From Blasia pusilla (lineage: Eukaryota; Marchantiophyta; Marchantiopsida; Blasiales): a stretch of DNA of 64,000 bases. Each line of letters opens with the position of its first letter. Position 1 is the first letter of the stretch. Below, in pieces: positions 12,296 to 22,975 of this stretch. The position numbers and the translations under genes were made by a program. The stretch is from NCBI GenBank assembly GCA_050084515.1, contig CM114271.1, positions 35,030,001 to 35,094,000 of the forward strand. Direction: 5' to 3'. Under the pieces are notes generated by a model. That model had not been told where the DNA came from. It saw only the letters and a program-made list of their open reading frames with translations, and ran no database searches.

Positions 12296-13131
12296 AACTA
12301 GAGTAGATCGATGGTAGCTTCGATTGTGGATCACTAGGATTTGGTTAGGGCTGATTGTGTACTCAGCCGTGGATGTTCGTGGCTTGTGGCCTATGTTGGA
12401 GGCTTCGAGGCAACTCGTGCTAGCTCGGGGCGAGTGGGCGTGAGAGGTGGAGTAAGGAGCAAGGAGCAAGCAAGCTAGCTTGCTTGCTTGGGCGTGAGGC
12501 AGTTTTTGCAGGATTTGTGATTTGAGTGTTGCATAACTGGTCACCTATCTTTGGGCTATTATGCCTGGAAGACGCTTAATTGCTGAGTTCTTAACTATGC
12601 CAATGTACACACCGGTGTAGCTCATTTGGTGATGTTCGGAGATGTGTTAGGCGTTTTATGCATCTCAAGTTTTTGGTTGATGGACTTCTAGCGCGTAGTA
12701 CGGTATAGCCTCTCCATGCAGGTGATATTTTCAGGTGCTGCGAGTCCGACTAGAACGTCATCGACCCGCGGTGGAGTAGCTATTGCGTTAGAATTGTGTG
12801 GTGGGTTCTGTGGATTTAGGGGGTGCCACGTTTGGTGGATTTTGTTACGTTGATTTCCATTTGCGATTGGAGGATTGTCATTGGACTTCCTGTGTTTGGA
12901 TCCCCTCCATCGTTGCTTCTTGCTTGCGCACCCATTATTAGGGTTGACGCTGATTTCCAGAGTAGTGTTACTCCTGTGTGCTAACGGTAGTGAGGCTGGA
13001 GTGATGACCAGTAGACCTTGGGAGGCTTCTTGTGGTGCTGACAGTTTAGGTTGCCTACACCCATAGCTAGTAGAGCTAGAATAGTACAGCGACATTGACG
13101 TCACTTGGTTACTTAGTGGTTGTAATTTGGT
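12296..13131 (+). other. Leader of copy A, no gene seen
   Basis: Sequence between the 5' LTR homology and gag. I found no TGGTATCAGAGC-type primer-binding site and no conserved open frame. An inverted AGCAAG/CTTGCT stretch lies near 12462-12490. Confidence 0.5.
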
Positions 13132-14270
13132 GGTGGTGCGGCATCGGCGTTGGTCATCACGGAGCTGTCTGGTGGTCTGGTTGGGGACCGTGGTGCGGAC
13201 AGTGGTGGTTTCACATGGAGTGGATTGAGGTATCGGCTATCTTTTCCACTTCCGACGGTTGATGAAGAGGAGGACGGGGGTGTTCCAAACACCGAGTCTT
13301 CTACGTTGTTATCGAGTGTTGCATCTCCATTGATTTGGGACATGGACGGGATATATGGGGCCATGAAGGCCCCACGACGATACTCGGGTGCAGTGGGCAC
13401 CATTGAGTTGGAGGACTTCATGCAGGAGTTTGATACGTGGTGTGATATGCAGATGTTGCGGAACGCCACGTTGTTTACACCCTTCTTGGCTTGGAAGGGG
13501 TTGTTTTAGCACTTGGCAGGACCACCCATGGATGATTACCATGAGTTTAGGAAGGACCATGTTGCTGAGATTGAGGCGTGGAGACAATATTGGTCTCCAC
13601 GCTATGTGTCTATCATCGAGGTGGTATTGGTAGTAGTGCTCCTACTATGCCAGCCAGCCCGACGTTGATTGTTACGAGTACGATCCGGAGTGGGGGTACC
13701 AGTGGAGGTACCCATGGAGGTACTAGTGGAGGTACTAGTGCCCCACCATCGTTCAGCCCGATTGCAGAGTTCTTAAAGAGGTTGAAGAAGAACTATCAGG
13801 GGGTGAAGACAGAGAAGTTGAGGAGTCTTAAGGAATTTGAGCAAAAGATTGGTGAGAGTCTTCGTGAGGCATACACTCGTATGCGACGCCTGATTTCAAT
13901 TACATATGGAGGTGATCATGTTAGGAAGTTTTTCCCAAGAGGATGGGAGACGGACTTTGGAGGATGGGCCTCATTCGGCCCCAAATTAGTATGATCATTG
14001 CGGGAGACCAGGTCATCCTCGAGAGCCTTGCTTTGATCTTCATCCAGAGTTGAGATCAGGCCGCGGCCGTGGTGGAGCAGCTCCGAGAGGCGGAGGTGGT
14101 AGAGATGGTAGGGAAGGTAGAGGTGGACCAATGGTTGGAGAGCCTACGGTGGCTATCCCTACCACTATGACAGAGTCAGCTATGGCTGCCAGGATTGAGT
14201 AGTTGGAGCAAAAGTTGGCTACTATGGCTGGTATCAAGCATAGATCAGGTTCGGGAGCAGGGGATTCCAC
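13132..14270 (+). pseudogene. gag of copy A
   Basis: Gag packages the element RNA. The first part (13150-13509) has the look of a gag core (ELEDFMQEFDTWCDMQM); it meets a TAG at 13507 where the downstream frame suggests an ancestral CAG. After a frameshift a glycine/threonine-rich stretch (13680-13745) and a helical part (IAEFLKRLKKNYQGVK) follow. At about 13990-14035 a zinc knuckle reads YDHCGRPGHPREPC: it fits CX2CX4HX4C except that the first Cys codon is TAT (Tyr), probably TGT decayed. A basic Gly/Arg-rich tail follows (RGRGGAAPRGGGGRDGREGR). The copy is broken by at least one stop and two frameshifts. Confidence 0.7.
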
Positions 14271-14736
14271 CTCTTATGGAGGGGATGATCTCTCTTATAT
14301 GGCGAGTGCAGCACAGGTTGAGGCATCAACTGCAGTTACGAGAGGAGCCACTCGAGCGTTAGAGCCATGTGGTGCTACTGTGGAGTTGGACCCACAGAGG
14401 GGTGAGGCTAGGAGGCAGGCTAGGCTTCCCCAGTCTTTCTTGTTGTGTGAGGTGCTTAGGACTCCATCCATGGTTCCTACGCAGCCTATTGAGCCGACAG
14501 TGGGGACTGATGCATCTACATTGTGTGTAGTAGACACGGATGCAGCATCCAGTGCAGTATTCCGGATGGCAACTTCAGTGTTGGGATCCCCATTGCTTTA
14601 GGAGTTGACTTAGCTCCTGTATTTCAGCTAGCAGCCACATTGTGTGAACGTGGGGGTGTTACTGCTACACGTGTTGAGGTGGATGAGAGTGTTGCGGTGG
14701 AGCGAACCTCTACGTTAGGTGTAGCATTGAGTACTA

Positions 14737-15270
14737 GTGCTACTTGGCAGCAAAGCAAAGGCGAAGATGGATGCATTACGGCCCAAACGACAAACCATTG
14801 ATCGTGAGAGGCTTACACCTGGTGTATGTATGTTGGACAACCAGAGTGGGATATTCCGATTGGTGAGTCCTACAGGACAGGTGTATAGACCAGATAGAGT
14901 CTTGTTAGACTCTGGTGCCCAACCTTTGATGTTGGGAAAGGCGACATGTATTGGTTTGGGTATTTGGAGGTCAAAGCTTGAGCCTTGCCCATTCCAGATT
15001 CAAACATCACTTGGAGGAGCCAATGATAGGTCTCAATTCATGACACGGGAGAATTTCTCTGTACAATTGAGACCAGATCATGCGACTGATAGCTCCCGGT
15101 TGGGAGTACCTACAGTGGTCACATCAGCCGAGTCGTATGATGTACTAGTTGGAGGATCAGTATTGTACCCGATGGGTTTTCAGATGGATTACTAGACTAA
15201 GACATCGTCTTATAGACCTGGTTGGCAGTCCGGGGATGGACGTATGAGCCAAGCTCCTGTGAGATTTATT
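14737..15270 (+). pseudogene. Aspartic protease region of copy A
   Basis: The retroviral-type aspartic protease that cleaves the polyprotein. The active-site motif is VLLDSGAQPLMLGK near 14908-14950 (D-S-G). The flanking pattern is conserved in copies B and C (FRLVSPTGQVYRP upstream; PFQIQTSLGGA and TSAESYDVLVGGSVLYPMGF downstream), so it is a genuine domain. In-frame stops occur at 15193-15195 and about 15271. The same frame continues into the methyltransferase, so gag C-terminus, protease and methyltransferase were probably one polyprotein. Confidence 0.8.
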
Positions 15271-15501
15271 TAAAGGGCCCGACGCGGAGGGTCGTCCCCA
15301 ACGGTGTTAGCATCTATGGCTGGTTTTAGTGGAGTAGTCACTTGGCCAGGAGACTTTTTGGAGGGTAATGTTTATGCTATGGATTCTCCTATGCATGAGG
15401 AGGTAGAGGAGGTCCCTAGTTTTGCAGCAGTGGCATCCTCATCGTTGGATGTGCCACTTTGGAGTTCAGGCGGTGCACTACGGTAGGAGGCTGATCGCCT
15501 A

Positions 15502-16605
15502 GTGCAGAAGGCTTGGTGTGAGGCTATTATACCTCACGAGGAAGAGGAGGCCCCACGGCGGACTCCTACTTCTGGTCCAGTTGGGTTATTCCCTTTGGAT
15601 ACTACACCCATTGTATGGCAGTATCCGCCGGAGGACATTTGTGTGTTAGATCTCTTTGGTGGGATTAGCACTGGTTTGGCTGCAGTGTTGCAGGCCGGTA
15701 TTCCTATGCGGAGATACGTGTATGTGGAGCGAGATGAGACGGCCCAGAGAGTCTCATCCCGACATATTGGTCAGTTGATGCGGAGATATCCTGAGTTGTT
15801 GCCGCCATCAGCTATTTGTGGGTACCAGCATGCTTTGCCGTCACACATTGTATTGTTGGGGGCGCAGGACCTTAAGAGGGTTGGTCCTGTGGATTTGGTG
15901 ATTGCTGGATGGCCATGTCAGGGTCATACACATGCTGGTCGTGTTGAGGGATTACACGACCCTAGGTCTCGATTGTTTTGGGAGATGTTACGGGTGTTAC
16001 GACATCTTCAGGTTCACCTGGCACGTGCTCTAGCTTACATTCTGGAGAATGTTCCATTGTTGGATGACACTCAGACCCGGATGAGGGCGAGTGTTCATGA
16101 GGTGCGGTCTTGGATTGGACCAGCGGTGTTGTTGGATGCAGCGCGAGTTGGCTCGCGTGCACATCGTCCACGCTTGTGGTGGACAAACTTGGTACCTAGG
16201 GAGGTTCTACGTTGAGCATATGATGCAGTGCACCGGGATCCTTGCCTTACTGTGGATAGAATCTTGGATACTGGGCGACTTTCTCAGGTAGTGAGGGTTA
16301 TTGATCGGTCACCCATGGCAGTAGTGAACTGTGTGGGCGAGCCTAGGATGGCACTACCCACATTTTTCAGTTTTCCCTCGTCACATGCCTACAGGGAAGG
16401 TGGTCCCGAGCTTGTATGGGATTCTCATGTGCGACAGTTGGTGGAGCCTAACGCTGATGAGAGAGAGCATGCGATGGGATTTGCTACTGGTGTGACAGCG
16501 GTTGCTTCCATTTCTGAGGCTTCACGACGTCATTTTTTGGGTCATACCATGGACCTGAATTGTTTGACTTGGATTTTGAGTCTTGGTATGGCCGAGCAGC
16601 GTTGA
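15502..16605 (+). pseudogene. DNMT3-like C5-cytosine DNA methyltransferase inside the retrotransposon
   Basis: Motifs of a C5-cytosine DNA methyltransferase occur in canonical order. Counted from 15502 they are motif I DLFGGISTGLAA (Asp50, SAM binding), a motif II-like YVERDE, motif IV AGWPCQG with the catalytic Cys139 (codon 15916-15918) followed by EGLHDPRSRLFWEMLRVL, motif VI ENVP (Glu182, codon 16045-16047), motif VIII-like SRAHRPRLWWTNL, and after a stop the target/motif IX-X-like part EHAMGFATG and ASRRHFLGHTMDLN. The text after PCQ (GL...RLFWE.LR.L) and the LG.. ending resemble DNMT3/DRM more than DNMT1 or bacterial Dcm, and the order is not the rearranged DRM one. A TGA at 16213-16215 breaks the frame where copy C has Arg, consistent with CGA to TGA. 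The domain lies between protease and RT in both A and C, so it belongs to the element. Fine subfamily placement is uncertain. Confidence 0.88.
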
Positions 16606-16738
16606 CTTCAGACTATGTCTGTGGGTCTTCCACCCCTTGTGATGAGCTCGATGGCTACCGAGACGGTAGAGGCATCGGGTGGGGGTGAGGAGAGTAGTAT
16701 TTTGCATCCTTGGAGTAAATGGGATGTAATGGCTGGGC

Positions 16739-18320
16739 ATGTGGAGTTGGTTGCTCATGCTGGGGGAGGAGTTATTTGCTCAGATCTTTGGTGTAGCTAA
16801 GGGTGTATCATCTTGTGAGGGGTTGCGTAGCGACCAATGGCATAAATCCTCTCCCTCTTGTGTGCCAGTGGAGGAGACTTGGGAGCCATTACTTGGGCCC
16901 AAGCTTACAGGAGGTGAGAAACAACGCTTGACACAGTTCCTACGTGCTTATAGGATTTTTTTTGCCTTTAGCATGAAGAAGTTGGGTGCTTTGGTTGGAC
17001 CCGGTATACGGATTGATTTGGCTAGTGATACGACAATCTTCCGTCGTCCCTACCGATATAGTGATATGGAGAGGGACCTGATTCAGAGTAGGACGTTGGA
17101 CCTTTTAGAGGCTGGATTAGTCGAGTTTTCGCATGGAGAGTATGCATTAGCCACTGTCATGCCTGCTAAAAAGGATGTGCATGGCAACTACACGGATAAG
17201 AGGATGTGTGGAGATTACCGTCCTATCAATCGGCAGACCAAGGCTGATAGGTATGCCATGCCTACACCTGAGGAGATCTTTGATGTGGTGGGACACGAAA
17301 ATATTTTCAATACTTTGGATCTTTGGGCAGGATACCATCAGTTGCCGATTGGAGAGAATGACAAGGCCAAGACAGCATTTTGAGGTGTCAACTCTCATGG
17401 CAAGGATTGTTTGTACCAGTGGAAATTCTTACCCTTTGGGTTGAAGAATGCACCTGCCGAGTTTCAGAGAGCGATGGACAGGATCCTAGCAGGGTTGGAT
17501 TTTGTTCGATGTTACATTGATGATATCTTGGTGTTCAATAACATGGTGGAGGAGCATCAGATACATTTGCAGATTGTGTTTCAGCGGTTGAAAACTCATG
17601 GTCTACGTTTGCATCCAGGAAAGTGTAAGTTCTTCCATGAGGATGTTGAGTACTTGGGTCATGTGATCTATCCAAGTGATTTGGGAGTTCAGCAAGCAAA
17701 GGTGGAGGCTATTGCACTTATTCCTTGTCCTGTAGATATGAGTAGAGTTTGGGCATTCATGGGATTGGCGAACTACTATCGGAGGTATGTGAAGGGATTT
17801 AGTGCTATGGCAAAGCCTTTGAACCAATTGTTGAAATCAGATCAGTAGTGGCACTGGGGAGATGATAAGGAGAGAGCTTTGGTGGAGCTCAAGGTCCAGT
17901 TGGTGGCGGCGCCTATCTTGAGGAGACCTATCATAGGGCGCCCATTTCAGTTTCACATTGATTGGAGTAGGTTGGGACTTGGAGCGGTGTTGACACAACA
18001 TGATGATGAGCACATGGAGTTTGTGGTGGCCTATGCAAGTCGTTTGAATAATGCAGCGGAGTCGCGCTACAGTTCATATGAGGGAGAGTGCTTGGCAGTA
18101 ATGTGGGTTGTGGCACACTTTAGGTGTTACTTGTTTGGCACACAATTTACCCTTGTTACTGATCACCAACGGCTCAAGTGGTTGATGGAGTGTGACAAGC
18201 TTACAAGGAAGCTTGCACGGTGGGCTCTTATCTTACAGGAGTATGACTTCTAGGTGGTACATAGACCTAGAGTTGCCAACCTTGATGCTGATGGGTTGAG
18301 TAGGAATCCATGTACTAGCC
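16739..18320 (+). pseudogene. Reverse transcriptase and RNase H of copy A
   Basis: Reverse transcriptase copies the element RNA and RNase H removes the template. RT motifs: RMCGDYRPINRQT, FNTLDLWAGYHQLPI (first catalytic Asp), FLPFGLKNAPAEFQRAMD and CYIDDILVF (catalytic DD, near 17515-17535), then FMGLANYYRRYVKGFS. RNase H follows from about 17930 (FHIDWSRLGLGAVLTQ, YSSYEGECLAVMW, LVTDHQRLKWL). Motif order and spacing are Ty3/gypsy. Stops interrupt one frame at 17381-17383 (TGA), 17846-17848 (TAG) and 18251-18253 (TAG). Copy C has Trp, Glu and Gln at the matching places. Confidence 0.92.
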
Positions 18321-18540
18321 AAGAGGATGCAATTGGGGCTAGATGGCATGGCGAGGTTGATGAGGAGATGGTGCCAGGTTGGCATGCATCCGCCTTTTTA
18401 TGTTGGTTAGGGGTGGACTCTAGTATGGAGGACCACATGACATCTTACTCTAGTCAGAGGGTAGATGGCCAGCCTTCAGATCCTAAGGTTGGAGATGGTG
18501 ATACGGATCAGTGTGATATTCATGATGATGCGTTGGTGTT

Positions 18541-19790
18541 GGAGTTCCTACGGACCAGTAGGGTGCCAGACATAGTGAGTGCCAAAGAGCGAGAGCGTGT
18601 TCTTCAACGTGCTAAGAGGTATCGATTGGAGGGAACACATATTCTCCATGTGTGGGAGGATGGTAGAGTACGAGTAGTACCGTATTTGGCTCAGAGAGAG
18701 CGCATTGTGCGACATGCCCGTTGGGATATTTTGGGGTAAAGCGTACATATAGCTTACTCCTTGGTTAATATTGGTGGCGTGGCATGCATACTCAGGTGCA
18801 GCAGTTGGTGTCACGTTGTATGGTTTGTGACCGGGTGAGGGCATCATTCAATGCCCCTACACCATAGTTACACCCCTTGCCTATTATGGGATTGGGTTAC
18901 CGTTGGAGTGTGGACTTTGCGGGACCGTTACCGTTGACTATACAACATCATCGATATGTGTTGGTGATGGTGGAGCACTTCTCCAAGTGGATTGAGTTGG
19001 TGGCATTACCTGACAAGGCAAGTGAGGGAACGGCATATGCGTTTCTTGATAGAGTGCTTAGTCATTTTGGTGCACCAACTGAAGTGCTGACCGACCAGGG
19101 TACAGAGTTTCAGGACTTGTGTGACAAGGCGTTGATTGATCATCGGACCACGTCTCGAGATCATCCAGAGGCAGATGGTTTGGCTGAGCGTGTGGTTTAG
19201 ACGGTGAAGAGGGCATTGCGCAAGTATGGCCTACAAAAGGGGCATCTTGGAGACTAGGATATTCAGTCGCCATGGTTAGTCATGGGGTATAGGTTCAGTC
19301 GCCAAGCATCCTTGGCTTCCTTCTCACCTTATTTTCTGCTATACGGCCGAGATTCACACTTGCCAGTAGCAATTTGTTGGGAGTCTAGTGAGGTGGTGAA
19401 CCTTGATGACCCAGAGATGTGGATGAGAGTGTGTTCTTAGCGGGCAGAGCTCTTTCGGAGAGTTATGCCAACAGCCTTTGAGAATCTTGCCATTGCTCAA
19501 CACAAGGATACATTGTGGTATGCAACCATTCGGGATGGAGGTTATCAACCATCGATTCGTAGATTCCATGTGGGGAATATATCTATTTGCAGCAGATTGC
19601 ACCGACAACGTTGGATGTGACGACAGGCCGCACTATTTTACGAGTGCGCGAGGTGTTAACTTCTGGAGTTCTCATGTTGGAGGGTCGTGATGGAGTTGTT
19701 TGGAAGGACCATGTGCGTAATTGTGCGCCATACCATCTTCCAAATGTGGATGGTACTGTTGACCCAAGCTTAGCCATGATACGTGCTAGC
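18541..19790 (+). pseudogene. Integrase of copy A
   Basis: Integrase inserts the cDNA. A zinc-binding HHCC region spans about 18690-18845, ending RCMVCDRV; a frameshift near 18735 breaks it. The catalytic core has DFAGPLPLT (first Asp), VLTDQGTEFQDL (second Asp) and HPEADGLAERVV (Glu). A C-terminal part conserved in copies C and D (GRTILRVREVL, GVVWKDHVRNC, HLPNVDGTVDPSLA) follows a frameshift near 19578 and leads into the PHD finger. Stops at 18865, 19198, 19255 and 19438 correspond to Gln or Trp in sister copies. Confidence 0.9.
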
Positions 19791-19796
19791 TTGATG

Positions 19797-19931
19797 TGCA
19801 TGTTGTGTGGGTCTGCTGGTAACGCAACCCGTATGTTGGTGTGTGATCGGTGTTCTAGGGGTTGGCACATGATGTGTTTGACTCCACGTATAGATGTTGT
19901 TCCTCTTGGAAGGTAGGTTTGTCCTCGATGT
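19797..19931 (+). pseudogene. PHD finger at the integrase C-terminus
   Basis: A C4HC3 zinc-finger signature in one frame: CMLC, then VCDRC, then WHMMC, then CPRC. The spacing is C-X2-C-X11-C-X2-C-X4-H-X2-C-X14-C-X2-C, inside the PHD consensus. PHD fingers typically read histone H3 tails by lysine-4 methylation state. In chromoviruses a chromodomain sits at this position of the polyprotein, so here a different reader appears to take its place. One stop (19914-19916, TAG) interrupts it just before the last Cys pair, where PHD fingers usually have Trp; copy C reads GRWMCPRC there. The finger recurs in copies C and D. Confidence 0.88.
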
Positions 19932-20096
19932 ACTAAGGAGAGGTAGATGACTTGATCTTTGCATTATATGGATTACAGATAGGCGACTAACGATGGGGCA
20001 ACCTAGCACCCGGCCTTCTGATTCGTGCACCCAAGAAGGTGTATAGCATGTAGTAGATGTATAGGGCTACTTGGGAGTTAGAGGGACCTAACCACC

Positions 20097-20112
20097 AGTA
20101 AGGGGGGCGAGT
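20097..20112 (+). other. Polypurine tract of copy A
   Basis: AGTAAGGGGGGCGAGT lies directly before the TGTGTACACTT that starts the 3' LTR. Copies B and C have the same GGGGGGCG tract in the same place (before 22270, and on the minus strand above 44348). This is the expected primer for plus-strand DNA synthesis. Confidence 0.8.
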
Positions 20113-20690
20113 TGTGTACACTTGTGTTTGTGGATGCTCTCATCTATGTTATGTATGTATGTGAGTATGGTATGTCAGCGATGTATGCTGTATGACGATG
20201 TGGATTCGCACCACAACTGTCATGACTATACGGATTATGTCGTAGAGTATAGTGTGCTAGTAGAGGCCATACCTTATGTAGGGCCGTAGTGTCTAGGTAG
20301 AGATGCGGTTTCATACATAGGGTTGGGGGTTAATCCGTTGAGGGTGACTTTTCCATTGGGGCCCCTTCTTAGGTTGGAGGATATAGTGTGGAGTGCACTC
20401 AAAGAACAGTTAGTTCTTTGAGTTGAGCCTATTGCGTTGGGAGTTAGCCTTGGTAGTGAGTAGAGCTCTTGGCTATGGTGGTTCCCTGAAGCTTCGACTT
20501 GGATTCTCCCATCGTGGAGTGGGTTTGGCTCGATTGTATGTGATTCTATACGTGTTTTATGATAGTAGGTCTTTCACGGATTTCAATTGTGGTACACTTG
20601 TGTTTGTGGATGCTCTCGTCTATGTTATGTATGTTTGTGAGTATGGTATGTCAGCGATGTATGTTGTATGACGATGTGGATTTGCACGAC
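20113..20690 (+). repeat. 3' LTR of copy A plus a second partial LTR
   Basis: It starts TGTGTACACTTG after the polypurine tract. 20216-20585 matches the 5' LTR. At 20591-20690 the first 100 bases of the LTR recur (TACACTTGTGTTTGTGGATG, GTCAGCGATGTATG), so a second, incomplete LTR follows directly. The same LTR-plus-partial-LTR layout is seen in copy B. Confidence 0.75.
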
Positions 20691-22975
20691 AGCCATCACC
20701 AATCAAATGAGATGGAGGACGAGCACCCAATGCACCACTCCTTACATGCATCGATCAATTGGAGCAAAGGATTGTTTCCATGATGATGATGTAGCTAAAT
20801 GGAGGCCCAGAATCTGAGAGTAGCTAGTGTGGCCCTAGCCTCTACATCTTACCACGATGCTGGTGAGGATTCTGCGAGCATGGGATTTATGTGTAGTGCA
20901 TCTCAGGTGGAGGTTGCTGCGGTGGTAACTCGGATGCTACGAGAGTAATCGAGCCATCGAGAGGTGGGGTTGAGATTGACCCACAAGAGGAGATCGATGG
21001 GCAGCAGGCCAAGGTTCCCAAGTCGTTCATGTTGTTGGAGGCACTTCATACATTGTCGATAAAGCCTTGACGGCCGATTTTGCCCACGGGTCAGAAAAAT
21101 GCATCAATGTCACGAGGAGTTGGAGAGACAACTCCTATGCCGGCTCAAGTGGAGCTAATGTCGACCACATTGTTGGATTTGGCCACTAGGGTGAGCCACA
21201 CTGTTATATTCCGTCGTGGAGTTGGCGACGTTGATAGTTGGATCAGCAGAAGTGTTCTGGTTGGCCGCCATGTTGTATGAGCATGGAGAGGTGACTGCCT
21301 CTCGTTCAGAGGTAGTTGAGGAGGTGGTGGACTTGCCCTTGGAGCAGGTGCTTGAGAAGTCCCCACTAAGTCATAGCATGCGGCGGTGGCGAAGTTGGTA
21401 GATATGCGAGCTAGGCCAACGATAAAGCAATCCATGATCACACAAAATGTGGTATTGTTGGATAACCAAGCTCGAGTGTTTCGCTTGGTTAGTCCCACAT
21501 GTACGGTGTACCACCCGCAGCATGTCCAAGCATTGTCCCTTTCAGATACAGACCTCTATTGGGGGCGTATCACCCATGCATTACATGACTCGACAGGAGT
21601 TGGTGGTTAAACTCCAGCCAGAGGACGAGTCGGATAGTGCAATGGTGTGCACTCGAGTGATTACGACATCGGCGGAGTCGTATGACGTGTTAGTATGGAT
21701 TACGGTATTGTATCCCATTGGGTTCATTCTGGATTTTTGGGAGAAGACGGTTTCTTATCGGCTAGGGTGGCGATCAGGTGAAGGACATGTGAGTTATCTA
21801 CCGGTGTTGTTTGTAGGGGGTAGTGGTGATCGACCACGTGAAGATATCGTGACCACGTTGGCCACATTCATAGGTAGTGTTGGCTGATCAAGAGGGTTTA
21901 AGGAAAGGAGCACACATGCCAAGGACATTCCTGTAGTAGATAGTCCCACGGAGAGACATGCCATAGTGGGTGTCTCTTCCCCTGGTCCGTAGGTTCATTA
22001 TTATTTTTGGGGACAAGCGTTGAGATGCATGGAGTGTAGACGAGCTCGTGAGACATGCGTGGAGCCATGTCTATGTTTGGAGGAGGATACGAGAGTGTTA
22101 GATCTCTTTGGAGGGATCAACAAGATGGATTGCTGCAGTTTGGTAGTGTTGCAAGGATGATGGCACCAATGGTGCTAGATGTGTATATATAGGATAGGAG
22201 ATCATGTCAAGGACATATGTGTGTCCTATCTAGGGTAAGGGGGATCCAACTGCCAGCTAGGGGGGCGGTTGTGGGATCCCTTTGTTTATCTGTGAGTATA
22301 TTTTGTTTATGTGTGGATCTACTCGTATGTTGGGGAAGATCGGTGTTGTGTTGTGTGTAGATGTGACCAGCGATGTGGGTTGTGTAGCGATGTGTATGCG
22401 CACAACAGTTGTCACATCTTAGCTTGACATAGGTAGAGTTCTATCGCGTCCATCGCATAGAGAGTTAGTGGACTGTTCAGGTGTAGCTTAGTCCCGAGAT
22501 GTCGGATGAGGTTGGCGACAGGTCTATTGTGTCGAGAACGTCGTTTAAGGCTATTTCCCTATTTTGGTTTTAGTCTGTCAAGTGACTCGTTGACCGATTC
22601 AATGATCACCCGGTAACATGTGCACACAGGTTACTGTTCGTAGGGCTATTTTTGGGGGAAGAGCCTTTTGGCTCTTTCCAAGGATATAAGAGTGAGGAAG
22701 ATGGCTTTCCCAAGACATCTTTGTCATGTTGAGCCTTGGGAGTGTCTCTCTTGCGTAGACGTGTGTGGGTGTGTAGTAGTTAGGATGCTAGCGTCCGGAG
22801 GGTGGATGTAGTTCAATTTTTTGATGTAGATTCATGAGTGGAGTTGTGGGGTCCCTTTGTATATGCGTGAGTATATTTTGCTTATATATGGATCTACCCG
22901 TATGTTGGAGAAGATTGGTGTTGTGTGGTGTGTAGATGTGACCAGCAATGTGCCTTTCACACGACACATTGCCTA
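20691..22975 (+). mobile_element. Deleted relative of the methyltransferase retrotransposon (copy B)
   Basis: Fragments line up with copy A. There is a gag-to-protease linker (20870-21380), a protease region with an internal deletion around the DSG site (FRLVSP near 21481, PFQIQTSIGG near 21538, TTSAESYDVLV near 21664), and near 22096 a methyltransferase start (VLDLFGGI) that breaks off at once. RT, RNase H and integrase are missing. A polypurine tract and an LTR beginning TGTGGGATCCC at 22270 follow, and the LTR start recurs at 22846-22975 (TGTGGGGTCCC). Confidence 0.8.
22270..22975 (+). repeat. LTR of copy B and following partial LTR
   Basis: TGTGGGATCCCTTTG at 22270 and TGTGGGGTCCCTTTG at 22846 begin repeats that share GAGTATATTTTG, GGATCTAC and GTGTAGATGTGACCAGC. 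Unit length is about 576 bp. It differs from the copy A LTR but shares the GACCAGCGATGTG-type core. Confidence 0.7.

Larger units (their letters stand above)
11921..20690 (+). mobile_element. Ty3/gypsy element with C5-methyltransferase and PHD finger (copy A)
   Basis: A nearly complete LTR retrotransposon about 8.7 kb long. The order read from the translation is truncated 5' LTR, leader, gag with a zinc knuckle, protease, DNMT3-like C5 DNA methyltransferase, reverse transcriptase (YIDD), RNase H, integrase (HHCC, DDE) and PHD finger, then a polypurine tract and 3' LTR. The RT-to-integrase order defines Ty3/gypsy. The methyltransferase and PHD finger are not standard for the group. The protein frames carry about ten stops and at least four frameshifts, so the copy is dead. 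Copies B (20.7 kb), C (43-50 kb, minus) and D (63 kb) belong to the same family. Confidence 0.9.

Noticed and set aside
15502-16605. Bacterial contamination as source of the methyltransferase
   Set aside because: It lies in frame between protease and RT of an LTR element, in two independent copies on opposite strands.
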